Source of the DNA: an uncultured Enterobacteriaceae bacterium
Lineage (GTDB): Bacteria; Pseudomonadota; Gammaproteobacteria; Enterobacterales; Enterobacteriaceae
Assembly (NCBI GenBank): GCA_945271245.1
Contig: CALYPF010000027.1
Coordinates: forward strand, 1-33,130
DNA: 33,130 bases
Direction of reading: 5' to 3'
Numbering within the stretch: the stretch's first letter is position 1; each line of letters opens with the position of its first letter. Below the pieces are notes generated by a model. That model worked only from the letters and a program-made list of their open reading frames with translations, was not told where the DNA came from and made no database searches. Below are positions 8,750 to 18,656 of the stretch, in pieces. A program made the position numbers and the translations under genes.

Positions 8750-9352
8750 CTACAGACGCCACCAGCGGCGGAATGTTTTATAACGGAACGCCAGCATTAT
8801 GGCTGCAATACAGGCATAGATGAGCGGCTGGGGAGAAAGGACTTTTACGGACCATATATAGTGAACCGGTGCGAGGATTGCGACCAGATAAATGGCGTAG
8901 TGCAACTGCTGCCAGCGTCTGCCTAACTTACGCTGCGCTGCCTGGGTTGAGGTGAAAGTTAATGCGAGCAAAATTACCCAACTCAGCAGCCCGAGCGTGA
9001 GCCAGGGTCGCAATACCAGCTCTCGTCCAAGTAAATTCAGGTTGTTCGCCCCCAATTCCAGCAGGGCATAACTGGTCATATGCAATGTCGCCCAGGCAAA
9101 ACACCAAAGGCCTGCCGGGCGGCGCATGCGGATAAGCACAGGCTGCCGCAAATAACGCGCCACGGGAGAGATAGCCAGCGTTAATAGCAACAATTTTAGC
9201 GCCATTCTGCCGGTAAACTGCTGAATATCTTTTGCCGGATCGGCGCTGAATTGCCCATGATTTACGGCATAGAACAGCCATATTAACGGTAACAGCGCCA
9301 GCAAATGCAGGAGTGACTTCAGCATGCGTAGTTGAGGGAGCGTCAGGCGCAT
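8750..9352 (-). CDS. msrQ: Heme-binding membrane subunit MsrQ of the methionine-sulfoxide reductase system
   Basis: 200 aa from ATG 9352 ([19 protein letters not shown]). An in-frame TTG two codons upstream overlaps the msrP stop and is less likely. MsrQ (formerly YedZ) is a b-type cytochrome of the inner membrane that passes electrons from the quinone pool or flavin reductase to MsrP. About six hydrophobic segments are seen. Conserved His-bearing stretches such as [15 protein letters not shown] and [21 protein letters not shown] supply heme ligands. It starts 3 bp past the msrP stop, so the two are translationally coupled. It is about 11 residues shorter at the C-terminus than E. coli MsrQ. 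Confidence 0.96.
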   Translation of the reverse strand: MRLTLPQLRMLKSLLHLLALLPLIWLFYAVNHGQFSADPAKDIQQFTGRMALKLLLLTLAISPVARYLRQPVLIRMRRPAGLWCFAWATLHMTSYALLELGANNLNLLGRELVLRPWLTLGLLSWVILLALTFTSTQAAQRKLGRRWQQLHYAIYLVAILAPVHYIWSVKVLSPQPLIYACIAAIMLAFRYKTFRRWWRL

Positions 9353-9354
9353 AA

Positions 9355-10356
9355 TCAAAAATTTTCCCGTAAATTCAGCCCATGATAGAGCGCGCTAACG
9401 TCCTCGGCATAACCGTTGAATAACTGCGTCGGCTGCCGTTTTACATCCAGGATGCCGCCTGCACCAATGACGCGCTCCGAAGCCTGCGACCAGCGGGGAT
9501 GATCGACGTGGGGATTCACGTTTGCGTAAAAACCGTATTCACCTGGCGCGGATGAATGCCACGTTGTTGCAGGGCGCTCGCTAACCAGTCGGATACTCAC
9601 CAGCGATTTAATCCCTTTAAAACCATATTTCCAGGGAACCACCAGTCGAATAGGCGCGCCGTTTTGCGGCGGTAGTGCTTTACCGTAAACCCCGGTAACC
9701 AATAACGCGAGGGGATGCAGCGCCTCGTCAAGGCGCAGCCCTTCTATGTACGGATACTCCAGCCCTCCGCCAATAAACCTATCCTTCTGTCCCGGCATTT
9801 CTTCCGGGCGATAGAGCGTCTGAAAAGCAACATATTTTGCACGACCGGTAGGATCGGCCTGTTTGATAAGGCGGGCAAGCGGAAAACCTACCCATGGAAT
9901 CACCATTGACCATGCTTCAACGCAGCGCAGGCGGTAAATTCGCTCCTCCTGTGGATAGCGGGTAGTGAGTTCATCGTATGAAAGCGTAAAAGGTTTATTG
10001 ACTTCGCCGCCGACGGTTAACGTCCACGGCTGCGTGTGCAGCATGCCGGCATTCGCTGCCGGATCGGCCTTATCAAGCCCGAATTCATAGAAGTTGTTAT
10101 AGCCGGTGACTTTATCTTCTGGCGTGAGAGGAAAATCTGCCTGCCACTGTTTTGGGCGGGAATAGGTTAGCGCTTTGCCCGCCGGAGCGAGCGGCTTGTC
10201 GTGCCCGCTAAACCAGTCAAGCCAGTCGGCTTTGGCAACAGAAGGAAGAGCCAGGCCGCCAGCGGTTAATCCCAGCGCCTGGAGTATACGCCGACGCTGC
10301 ATAAAAAAAGCCGATTCGGCGGTGACATCGGCTTCAGTGAGGCGGTTTCGTTTCAT
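9355..10356 (-). CDS. msrP: Periplasmic molybdopterin methionine-sulfoxide reductase catalytic subunit MsrP
   Basis: 333 aa. MsrP (formerly YedY) repairs oxidised methionines of periplasmic proteins with a molybdopterin cofactor. A Tat signal is visible as [18 protein letters not shown] (residues 21-38), with a likely cleavage after AKA at 43. The molybdenum-binding Cys is C145 in [10 protein letters not shown]. The downstream block [20 protein letters not shown] is typical of the sulfite-oxidase fold family. It pairs with msrQ immediately downstream. In E. coli K-12 msrPQ lies elsewhere, next to a copper- and hypochlorite-responsive two-component system that is not present here, so control must differ. 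Confidence 0.97.
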   Translation of the reverse strand: MKRNRLTEADVTAESAFFMQRRRILQALGLTAGGLALPSVAKADWLDWFSGHDKPLAPAGKALTYSRPKQWQADFPLTPEDKVTGYNNFYEFGLDKADPAANAGMLHTQPWTLTVGGEVNKPFTLSYDELTTRYPQEERIYRLRCVEAWSMVIPWVGFPLARLIKQADPTGRAKYVAFQTLYRPEEMPGQKDRFIGGGLEYPYIEGLRLDEALHPLALLVTGVYGKALPPQNGAPIRLVVPWKYGFKGIKSLVSIRLVSERPATTWHSSAPGEYGFYANVNPHVDHPRWSQASERVIGAGGILDVKRQPTQLFNGYAEDVSALYHGLNLRENF

Positions 10357-10442
10357 GGTTTAATTCCGGCCAGTTCGCATGTATTAAGCATGGTTGCCGA
10401 AGACCGGAAGCGCGAATAAAAAACGCCTGGAGCGGTAAACAA

Positions 10443-11417
10443 TTATTTCATCTTTACCAGGATACGCCCGTGCGCGCTGTTTTCCATTATCGCCTGCGCA
10501 TGCTGCGGCGTTTCGCTAAGCGTAATTTCCGTGGCCACATCGGTGAAAAACGCCTCAGGCAAATCTCTTGCCAGGCGGCGCCAGGCTTCCAGGCGCCGCA
10601 TTGACGGTGTCATCACGGAATCCACGCCCTGTAAGCGAACATTACGTAGAATGAAAGGCATGACCGTTGTTGGCAGCGCGAAGCCGCCGGCCAGTCCGCA
10701 TGCAGCAACGCATCCGCCGTACTGAGTTTGCGCCAGCGCCGCAGCGAGCATTTCATTACCTACAGTATCAATCACTCCGGCCCAGCGCTGCTTTTCCAGC
10801 GGGCGCGCTGCGGCGAATTCACTGCGATCCAAAATTGTGCTGGCACCAAGATGATGAAGATACGGATGCATGCTTTCGCGGCCAGAAACAGCGGTGACGG
10901 TATAGCCCAGGGCGCTTAATAAGGCGACGGCGGTGCTTCCAACGCCACCGCTGGCGCCGGTAACCAAAATTTCACCGCTTGCAGGGGTAATTGCTGCATC
11001 TTCAAGCGCCATGACGCACAGCATTGCGGTAAACCCGGCGGTACCAATAATCATCGACTTACGGCAATCAAGCCCCTGGGGAAGAGGCACCAGCCAGTCT
11101 CCCTTCACGCGTGCCAGTTCGGCCAGACCGCCCCAATGGTTTTCGCCTACGCCCCAGCCGGTCAGTAACACCTCTTGTCCCGCATGAAAGCGAACATCTT
11201 CACTGTGGCGGATCCGTCCGGCGAAATCGATGCCCGGCACCATCGGAAACTGACGGATAATTTTTCCTTTGCCGGTAATGGCCAGCGCGTCTTTATAATT
11301 CAGGCTGGAATACTCGACTTCAACGGTTACGTCTCCTTCCGGCAGCGAACTTTCATCAATCTCTTTTACCGCCGCCAGTGTGTTTTTATCTTTTTGTTCA
11401 AGGAGAAGTGCCTTCAT
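10443..11417 (-). CDS. acuI: Acrylyl-CoA reductase AcuI / YhdH family quinone oxidoreductase
   Basis: 324 aa, a medium-chain dehydrogenase/reductase without the catalytic zinc cysteines. It starts MKALLLEQKD and contains VEYSSLNYKDALAITGKG near residue 35 and the NADPH-binding motif TGASGGVGSTAVALLSALGY near 153. E. coli YhdH reduces acryloyl-CoA to propionyl-CoA with NADPH, which protects against this toxic electrophile. The gene is divergent from csrD across a 213-bp gap and is separated from msrP by 86 bp, so it is probably monocistronic. Confidence 0.95.
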   Translation of the reverse strand: MKALLLEQKDKNTLAAVKEIDESSLPEGDVTVEVEYSSLNYKDALAITGKGKIIRQFPMVPGIDFAGRIRHSEDVRFHAGQEVLLTGWGVGENHWGGLAELARVKGDWLVPLPQGLDCRKSMIIGTAGFTAMLCVMALEDAAITPASGEILVTGASGGVGSTAVALLSALGYTVTAVSGRESMHPYLHHLGASTILDRSEFAAARPLEKQRWAGVIDTVGNEMLAAALAQTQYGGCVAACGLAGGFALPTTVMPFILRNVRLQGVDSVMTPSMRRLEAWRRLARDLPEAFFTDVATEITLSETPQHAQAIMENSAHGRILVKMK

Positions 11418-11630
11418 AAACGGTTCCTGTTGATGTATGACATATTTTTTTGAAAATTCTTACTCAAGACTATACTCGCATCATGCCGATAATATAGCGG
11501 CACATCGCAAGAAAAAATCGCAGTGGTTTGCGGTAATTTTGGTAACATACGGCGTTTTGACTGATAAGTTAGTGCTTACTATCATTGCAGTGAAAGTTTA
11601 TTTATCTTACTTAACGGAGTTAACACAAGG

Positions 11631-13571
11631 ATGCGCTTAACGACGAAGTTCTCCGCTTTCGCTGCTCTTATCACTGGGTTAGCCATCTTCGTGACCCTAA
11701 TTGGGTGCTCGTGGAGCTTTTATCACACCGTGCAGGAAAAGGTTAATCAGCGATTAGGCATGGTGATTGTTCTTATTGATAATGAACTCATGTGGCGTTC
11801 GCCGGCGCAGTTGAGCGATCGCCTGGAAAGCCTGATGCTGCCACAGGAAATTACGCACCTGTCATTAAGCGCCGGCCAGCGCAGCATTGTGGATTATGCA
11901 ATTACCCCACCTTATCTGGCGGCAGGCAGTTACTTTCGCACGCGTATTTATGAAACCAGCCTGATGAAACATCCGGGATTAACGCTGAGCCTGAGCTATC
12001 GCGATCCGGTAGATGATTATTTTCGCTCCATGTTGACCACCGTACCGCTTTCTCTGGGGATTGGTTTCATGGTTGTCATGATATTTATTTCCGCGCGCTG
12101 GATAAGACGCCAATTCGCCGGGCTTGAATTAATGGAAAGGCGGGCTGCGCGGGTGCTGAACGGCGAGCGCGATAAAGCGGTCATTGGGACGCTGCAGGAG
12201 TGGCCTCCCAAAATTAGCGGTGCGCTGAATATGCTGCTTACGGAACTGCAGCATGCGGGGGAACAGCGTAGCCGTATGGATACCTTAATACGCTCCTATG
12301 CCGCTCAGGATGCGCAAACCGGGCTACACAACCGGCTATTTTTCGATAACCAGTTGGCGACGCTGCTGGAAGATCATGAACAGGTTGGAGCGCATGGCGC
12401 CGTCATGATGATCCGGCTGCCGGATTTCGATATTTTGCGCGAGTCCTGGGGGCGCAGCGCCGTTGAAGAATACCTGTTTACGCTGGTTAATCTTCTGTCG
12501 ACGTTTGTTTTGCGCTATCCCGGGGCATTACTGGCCCGCTATTTCCGCAGTGATTTTGCGGTACTGTTGCCTCACAGCTCGCTGAAAGAAGCGGAAGGGA
12601 TTGCCAATCAGCTTCTTAAATCCGTGGACTCACTGCCGACCACGCACATGCTGGATCGCCATGATATGTTGCACATCGGTATTTGCGTGTGGCGCAGTGG
12701 GCAGAGCGTAGAGCAAGTCATGGAGCACGCGGAAGAGGCTGCGCGTAATGCGGTGCTTCAGGGTAGTAATGGCTGGGCGGTGTTTGATGACACGCTGCAG
12801 GAGAAAGGGCGCGGGAATGTGAAATGGCGGACTATGCTGGAAGAGATGCTGCGTCGCGGTGGCCCGCGTTTGTATCAAAAGCCAGCGGTAATGCGCAATG
12901 GGCGAGTGCATCATCGTGAAATTATGTGCCGGATTTTTGATGGCGAGCAGGAAGTCGTCTCCGCTGAATACATGCCCCTTGTTCAGCAGTTTGGACTGGC
13001 AGAGCAGTACGATAGACTAATGGTCTCGCGCGTAATAGCGCTATTGCAATATTGGCCTGAAGAGACGCTGGCTATCCCGATAACGGTAGAATCGCTGATT
13101 CGCCAGCCTTTTCAGCGCTGGTTGCGCGATACGCTAATGCAGTGTGAGAAATCGATACGCCAGCGAATTCTTTTTGAACTTGCAGAGGCGGATGTTTGTC
13201 AACATATCGGTCGTTTACAATCGACCGTACGTTTGATCAAGGTGCTTGGGGCCAGAGTGGCGGTGACGCAGGCGGGATTAACCGTAGTCAGCACCTCCTA
13301 TATTCACATTCTGGACGTCGAATTGGTCAAATTACATCCCGGCCTGGTGCGTAATATTGATAAGCGTACAGAAAATCAGCTATTTGTTGAAAGTCTGGTT
13401 GCTGCGTGCAGCGGCTCCCGGGCGCAAGTTTTTGCGACCGGTACGCGAACCCGCGGCGAATGGCAGACATTAATTGAGAAAGGTGTTGCGGGCGCGCAAG
13501 GTGATTTTTTCGTAGGATCGCGCCCTCTGGACAGTAATGTGAAAAAATATTCGCAAAGATATCCGGTTTAA
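11631..13571 (+). CDS. csrD: RNase E specificity factor CsrD
   Basis: 646 aa, the same length as E. coli CsrD. CsrD targets the small RNAs CsrB and CsrC for decay by RNase E and so raises free CsrA. Two membrane segments (about residues 10-30 and 137-155) bracket a variable periplasmic region that is clearly diverged from E. coli. A HAMP-like linker, a degenerate GGDEF domain (about 225-380; RSDF where GGDEF should be) and a degenerate EAL domain (about 400-640; the EAL triad reads EIM in HHREIMCRI) follow. Cyclic-di-GMP synthesis or breakdown is therefore not expected. The start ATG follows ACAAGG. It reads in the same direction as mreB, 311 bp upstream of it. Confidence 0.97.
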   Translation: MRLTTKFSAFAALITGLAIFVTLIGCSWSFYHTVQEKVNQRLGMVIVLIDNELMWRSPAQLSDRLESLMLPQEITHLSLSAGQRSIVDYAITPPYLAAGSYFRTRIYETSLMKHPGLTLSLSYRDPVDDYFRSMLTTVPLSLGIGFMVVMIFISARWIRRQFAGLELMERRAARVLNGERDKAVIGTLQEWPPKISGALNMLLTELQHAGEQRSRMDTLIRSYAAQDAQTGLHNRLFFDNQLATLLEDHEQVGAHGAVMMIRLPDFDILRESWGRSAVEEYLFTLVNLLSTFVLRYPGALLARYFRSDFAVLLPHSSLKEAEGIANQLLKSVDSLPTTHMLDRHDMLHIGICVWRSGQSVEQVMEHAEEAARNAVLQGSNGWAVFDDTLQEKGRGNVKWRTMLEEMLRRGGPRLYQKPAVMRNGRVHHREIMCRIFDGEQEVVSAEYMPLVQQFGLAEQYDRLMVSRVIALLQYWPEETLAIPITVESLIRQPFQRWLRDTLMQCEKSIRQRILFELAEADVCQHIGRLQSTVRLIKVLGARVAVTQAGLTVVSTSYIHILDVELVKLHPGLVRNIDKRTENQLFVESLVAACSGSRAQVFATGTRTRGEWQTLIEKGVAGAQGDFFVGSRPLDSNVKKYSQRYPV

Positions 13572-14926
<1,355 letters not shown>

Positions 14927-14936
14927 TTCGCAACAG

Positions 14937-14958
14937 AAAAGGGGCGTCAGCCCCTTTT
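14937..14958 (+). terminator. Partial terminator / attenuating hairpin between mreB and mreC
   Basis: AAAAGGGGC, loop GTCA, GCCCCTTTT forms a perfect 9-bp stem 10 bp past the mreB stop. The T run is only the four T of the stem, so readthrough into mreCD is likely. This would make MreB more abundant than MreC and MreD, in line with the filament protein being needed in excess. Confidence 0.7.
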
Positions 14959-14982
14959 CCGGAGCCGGGATATGCATAATCT

Positions 14983-16053
14983 ATGAAGCCTATTTTTAGC
15001 CGAGGCCCGTCGCTGCAGATCCGCCTGATTTTGGCGGTAATAGTGGCGCTTGGCGTGATTATTGCTGACAGCCGTTTAGGTGCGTTTAGCCAAATCCGGA
15101 CCTATATGGATACCGCCGTCAGCCCATTCTATTTTATTTCCAATGGCCCTCGTGAATTGCTCGACAGCGTGTCTCAGTCGCTCTCTTCCCGCGATCGTCT
15201 GGAAAAAGAAAACCGCACGCTACGTCATGAGTTGCTCATGAAAAATAGCGATTTAATGCTGCTTGGGCAATACAAGCAGGAAAACGCGCGCCTGCGTGAG
15301 CTGCTGGGCTCTCCGCTGCGGCAAGATGAACAAAAAATGGTCACGCAGGTCATTTCTACGGTTAACGATCCGTATAGCGATCAGATTGTCATCGATAAAG
15401 GCAGCGTAAATGGCGTGTATGAAGGCCAGCCGGTCATTAGCGATAAAGGCGTCGTTGGGCAGGTTATTGCCGTTGCGAAACTGACCAGCCGGGTATTAAT
15501 GATTTGTGACGCCACACATGCGCTGCCGGTACAAGTGCTGCGCAACGACATTCGGGTGATTGCGGCAGGCAGTGGATGTTCCGACGATCTTCAACTGGAG
15601 AATCTGCCGGCGAATACTGATATCCGCGTTGGCGATGTCCTGGTGACATCCGGTCTTGGCGGTCGTTTTCCTGAAGGTTATCCGGTCGGCGTGGTTTCCT
15701 CGGTTCGCGTGGATAACCAGCGGGCCTATACGGTTATTAAGGCGCGCTCAACCGCCGGGCTGCAGCGGTTACGCTATTTGCTATTACTCTGGGGCGCCGA
15801 TCGCAATGGGCTAAATCCTATGACTCCGGAAGAGGTTCATCGCGTTGCTAATGAACGCTTAATGCAAATGATGCCGCAGGTGTTGCCTGCTCCGACAACT
15901 ATGGGACCGCCCGCTCCGCTTCCTGCACCGACCACCGGCGACGCCTCTCCCTCTAATAGTGCTGCGCCGTACCCCCAGGCATCACCGCCGCAGGGGAATT
16001 CGCCCTCGTCAGTCAACCGCCCGCCAGCGTCGATGGCACCAGGAGGTCGTTAG
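14983..16053 (+). CDS. mreC: Cell shape-determining protein MreC
   Basis: 356 aa (367 in E. coli). MreC is a bitopic inner-membrane protein that activates PBP2-RodA in the elongasome. It has a short cytoplasmic N-terminus, a membrane helix at about residues 12-30, a coiled coil (about 65-110, rich in [17 protein letters not shown] heptads), then the periplasmic beta domain ([25 protein letters not shown] near 145). The tail after residue 290 is rich in Pro, Ala and Ser and probably disordered. Its TAG stop overlaps the GTG start of mreD by one base. Confidence 0.98.
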   Translation: MKPIFSRGPSLQIRLILAVIVALGVIIADSRLGAFSQIRTYMDTAVSPFYFISNGPRELLDSVSQSLSSRDRLEKENRTLRHELLMKNSDLMLLGQYKQENARLRELLGSPLRQDEQKMVTQVISTVNDPYSDQIVIDKGSVNGVYEGQPVISDKGVVGQVIAVAKLTSRVLMICDATHALPVQVLRNDIRVIAAGSGCSDDLQLENLPANTDIRVGDVLVTSGLGGRFPEGYPVGVVSSVRVDNQRAYTVIKARSTAGLQRLRYLLLLWGADRNGLNPMTPEEVHRVANERLMQMMPQVLPAPTTMGPPAPLPAPTTGDASPSNSAAPYPQASPPQGNSPSSVNRPPASMAPGGR

Positions 16054-16541
16054 TGGGCAGCTATCGTAGCCAGGGGCGCCTTATCATTTGGTCTTCTTTC
16101 CTGATTGCGCTACTGCTACAGGTGATGCCATGGCCGGATAACCTTATGGTATACCGGCCAAATTGGGTATTGCTAATCCTGATATACTGGATACTTGCGC
16201 TGCCGCATCGGGTTAACGTTGGTTCCGGCTTTATATTGGGCGTAGTGCTGGATTTGATAGGCGGTTCGATTTTGGGCGTACGCGCGCTGGCTATCAGTGT
16301 GGTTGCTTATTTAGTTGCGCTGAAGTTCCAGCTGTTACGTAACCTGGCGCTCTGGCAGCAGGCGCTGGTCATTATGCTGCTTTCGCTGGCGGTTGACGTT
16401 ATCGTGTTCTGGTCAGAATTTCTGGTAATTGATGTCGCGTTCCGCCCGGAAGTGTTCTGGAGCAGCGTTGTCAGCGGCGTTCTCTGGCCGTGGCTGTTTT
16501 TGCTCATGCGAAAAATCCGCCATCAGTTTTCCGTGCAATAA
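16053..16541 (+). CDS. mreD: Rod shape-determining membrane protein MreD
   Basis: 162 aa starting at a GTG (16053-16055) that shares its G with the mreC TAG stop. The AGGAGG of the mreC 3' end serves as the ribosome binding site. MreD is a polytopic inner-membrane partner of MreC. Five or so hydrophobic segments and the conserved motif [20 protein letters not shown] near residue 35 are visible, as is [13 protein letters not shown] near 70. Length and sequence match E. coli MreD closely. Confidence 0.98.
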   Translation: MGSYRSQGRLIIWSSFLIALLLQVMPWPDNLMVYRPNWVLLILIYWILALPHRVNVGSGFILGVVLDLIGGSILGVRALAISVVAYLVALKFQLLRNLALWQQALVIMLLSLAVDVIVFWSEFLVIDVAFRPEVFWSSVVSGVLWPWLFLLMRKIRHQFSVQ

Positions 16542-16549
16542 GGTAATTC

Positions 16550-17143
16550 ATGAATCCAATTTGGCTGGCATCGGGATCGCCGCGCCGCCAGGAACTCCTG
16601 GCGCAACTGGGTATTCCATTCGAGCGTATTGTGCCGAATATTGAAGAAGTCCGCCGTTACGATGAAGATGCCCGGACCTATGTTCGCCGGCTAGCGCAGG
16701 AAAAAGCGCGCGCAGGAGTAGCGCTGGCTCCCCGAGATTTGCCGGTGCTGGGAGCGGACACTATCGTTGTGCTGCACGGTGAGATTCTGGAAAAACCGCG
16801 CGACGCGGAGCACGCCGCACAAATGCTGGGGCAGCTTTCCGGGCAGACGCATCAAGTTATCACCGCTGTCGCCGTTGCAGACAAGTGGCATATGCTGGAT
16901 TGCATTGTGGCGACGCAGGTGAGTTTCTGTACGCTGTCGCCGCAGGATATTGCGGATTATGTCGCCAGTGGCGAACCGATGGATAAAGCAGGCGCCTACG
17001 GCATTCAGGGCGGCGGCGGTTGCTTCGTCAGAAAAATAGATGGCAGTTATTATGCCGTGATGGGCCTGCCGCTGGTTGAAACGCGCGAATTGCTCAGCAA
17101 CTTTACTGCGTTACGGGATGAACGAGGGCAACATGACGGCTGA
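16550..17143 (+). CDS. yhdE: Maf-family nucleotide pyrophosphatase (dTTP/UTP)
   Basis: 197 aa. YhdE hydrolyses dTTP, UTP and some modified pyrimidine triphosphates to the monophosphates, which cleans the nucleotide pool. The Maf signature [10 protein letters not shown] occupies residues 8-17. The catalytic Asp lies in VLGADTIV near residue 70, and [15 protein letters not shown] near 148 completes the pocket. It starts 8 bp after mreD and overlaps the rng start by 11 bp (17133-17143), so the mreBCD-yhdE-rng block is very tightly packed and probably one transcript. Confidence 0.96.
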   Translation: MNPIWLASGSPRRQELLAQLGIPFERIVPNIEEVRRYDEDARTYVRRLAQEKARAGVALAPRDLPVLGADTIVVLHGEILEKPRDAEHAAQMLGQLSGQTHQVITAVAVADKWHMLDCIVATQVSFCTLSPQDIADYVASGEPMDKAGAYGIQGGGGCFVRKIDGSYYAVMGLPLVETRELLSNFTALRDERGQHDG

Positions 17144-18602
17144 ACTTCTGGTAAATATGACTCCATCGGAGACGCGGGTTGCGTATATCGATGGCGGTAT
17201 TCTTCAGGAAATCCATATTGAGCGAGATGCGCGCCGGGGAATTGTAGGAAATATCTACAAGGGTCGAATTAGTCGCGTGCTGCCGGGCATGCAGGCGGCT
17301 TTTGTAGATATTGGCCTGGAAAAAGCGGCTTTTCTGCACGCTTCAGACATTATGCCGCATACGGAGTGCGTTGCCGGGGACGAACAGAAGAATTTCACCG
17401 TGCGGGATATCTCCCAACTGGTACGCCAGGGGCAGGATTTAATGGTGCAGGTGGTGAAAGACCCGCTCGGGACGAAGGGCGCACGTTTAACCACCGATAT
17501 CACACTGCCATCGCGCTATCTGGTTTTTATGCCCGGGGCGTCTCATGTCGGCGTTTCCCAGCGTATTGAGAGCGAGGAAGAGCGCGAGCGGCTAAAACGC
17601 ATTGTCGCTGACTATTGCGACGATCAGGGAGGATTTATTATTCGCACCGCGGCGGAAGGCGTGCGCGATAACGCCCTTGCTGCCGATGCCGCTTATCTCA
17701 AGCGCGTGTGGAATAAGGTCATGGAGCGCAAAAAGCGCCAGCAAACCCGCTGTAAACTGTATGGAGAGTTGGCGCTGGCGCAGCGCGTACTGCGCGATTT
17801 TGCCGACGCAGCGCTCGATCGTATTCGCGTGGACTCGCGGCTTACTTATGAGAAGCTGCTTGAGTTTACCGGCGAATATATTCCTGAAATGGCCAGCAAA
17901 CTGGAACATTACAGCGGGCGTCAGCCGATTTTCGATCTGTTTGACGTGGAAAATGAAATTCAGCGCGCGCTGGAGCGCAAAGTGGAACTGAAGTCTGGCG
18001 GTTACCTGATTATCGATCAAACCGAGGCGATGACGACGGTGGATATTAACACCGGCGCTTTTGTCGGGCATCGCAACCTGGACGATACGATTTTTAACAC
18101 TAACATTGAAGCTACGCAGGCGATAGCGCGCCAGCTTCGGCTGCGCAATTTGGGTGGGATTATCATCATCGATTTTATCGATATGAACAGTGACGATCAC
18201 CGTCGGCGCGTACTGCATTCCCTTGAGCAGGCGCTTAGCAAGGATCGCGTAAAAACCAGTATTAACGGATTTTCACAACTGGGGCTGGTAGAAATGACGC
18301 GCAAGCGCACGCGTGAAAGCCTGGAACACGTACTGTGCTTTGATTGTCCTACCTGCCAGGGGCGTGGAACGGTAAAAACCGTCGAAACCGTGTGTTATGA
18401 AATCCTGCGTGAGATTGTGCGTGTGCATCACGCTTATGACTCCGATCGTTTTTTGGTGTATGCGTCCCAAACCGTGGCAGATGCGCTTAAAAGCGAAGAG
18501 TCTCACTCGCTGGCCGAAGTGGAGATCTTTGTCGGTAAGCAGGTGAAAGTTCAGGTAGAACCGCTCTATAACCAGGAGCAGTTTGACGTTGTGATGATGT
18601 AA
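17133..18602 (+). CDS. rng: Ribonuclease G
   Basis: 489 aa from the ATG at 17133, matching E. coli RNase G exactly in length. An ATG 19 codons upstream lies inside yhdE and is rejected. GAGGG sits just before the chosen ATG. RNase G is an endonuclease related to RNase E that matures the 5' end of 16S rRNA and degrades some mRNAs. An S1 domain begins at [25 protein letters not shown] (split here at residue 34 onward). The catalytic DNase-I-like domain includes [12 protein letters not shown] near 303 and [13 protein letters not shown] near 345. The zinc-link cysteines are in [13 protein letters not shown] near 405. Confidence 0.98.
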   Translation: MTAELLVNMTPSETRVAYIDGGILQEIHIERDARRGIVGNIYKGRISRVLPGMQAAFVDIGLEKAAFLHASDIMPHTECVAGDEQKNFTVRDISQLVRQGQDLMVQVVKDPLGTKGARLTTDITLPSRYLVFMPGASHVGVSQRIESEEERERLKRIVADYCDDQGGFIIRTAAEGVRDNALAADAAYLKRVWNKVMERKKRQQTRCKLYGELALAQRVLRDFADAALDRIRVDSRLTYEKLLEFTGEYIPEMASKLEHYSGRQPIFDLFDVENEIQRALERKVELKSGGYLIIDQTEAMTTVDINTGAFVGHRNLDDTIFNTNIEATQAIARQLRLRNLGGIIIIDFIDMNSDDHRRRVLHSLEQALSKDRVKTSINGFSQLGLVEMTRKRTRESLEHVLCFDCPTCQGRGTVKTVETVCYEILREIVRVHHAYDSDRFLVYASQTVADALKSEESHSLAEVEIFVGKQVKVQVEPLYNQEQFDVVMM

Positions 18603-18656
18603 TGTGGCCTGCGCCGCATACTGGCATCCGCTGCGGCGGTTAACAAGGAGTCAAGA

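Noticed and set aside
8573..8926. Plus-strand open frame of 117 codons upstream of and into msrQ
   Set aside because: Its second half is antisense to msrQ, it has no ribosome binding site, and the product resembles nothing known. The non-overlapping part is better explained as the aroQ-accBC leader.
17076..17132. Longer N-terminus for RNase G
   Set aside because: The extra 19 codons lie within yhdE, and the ATG at 17133 gives the exact family length with a ribosome binding site.
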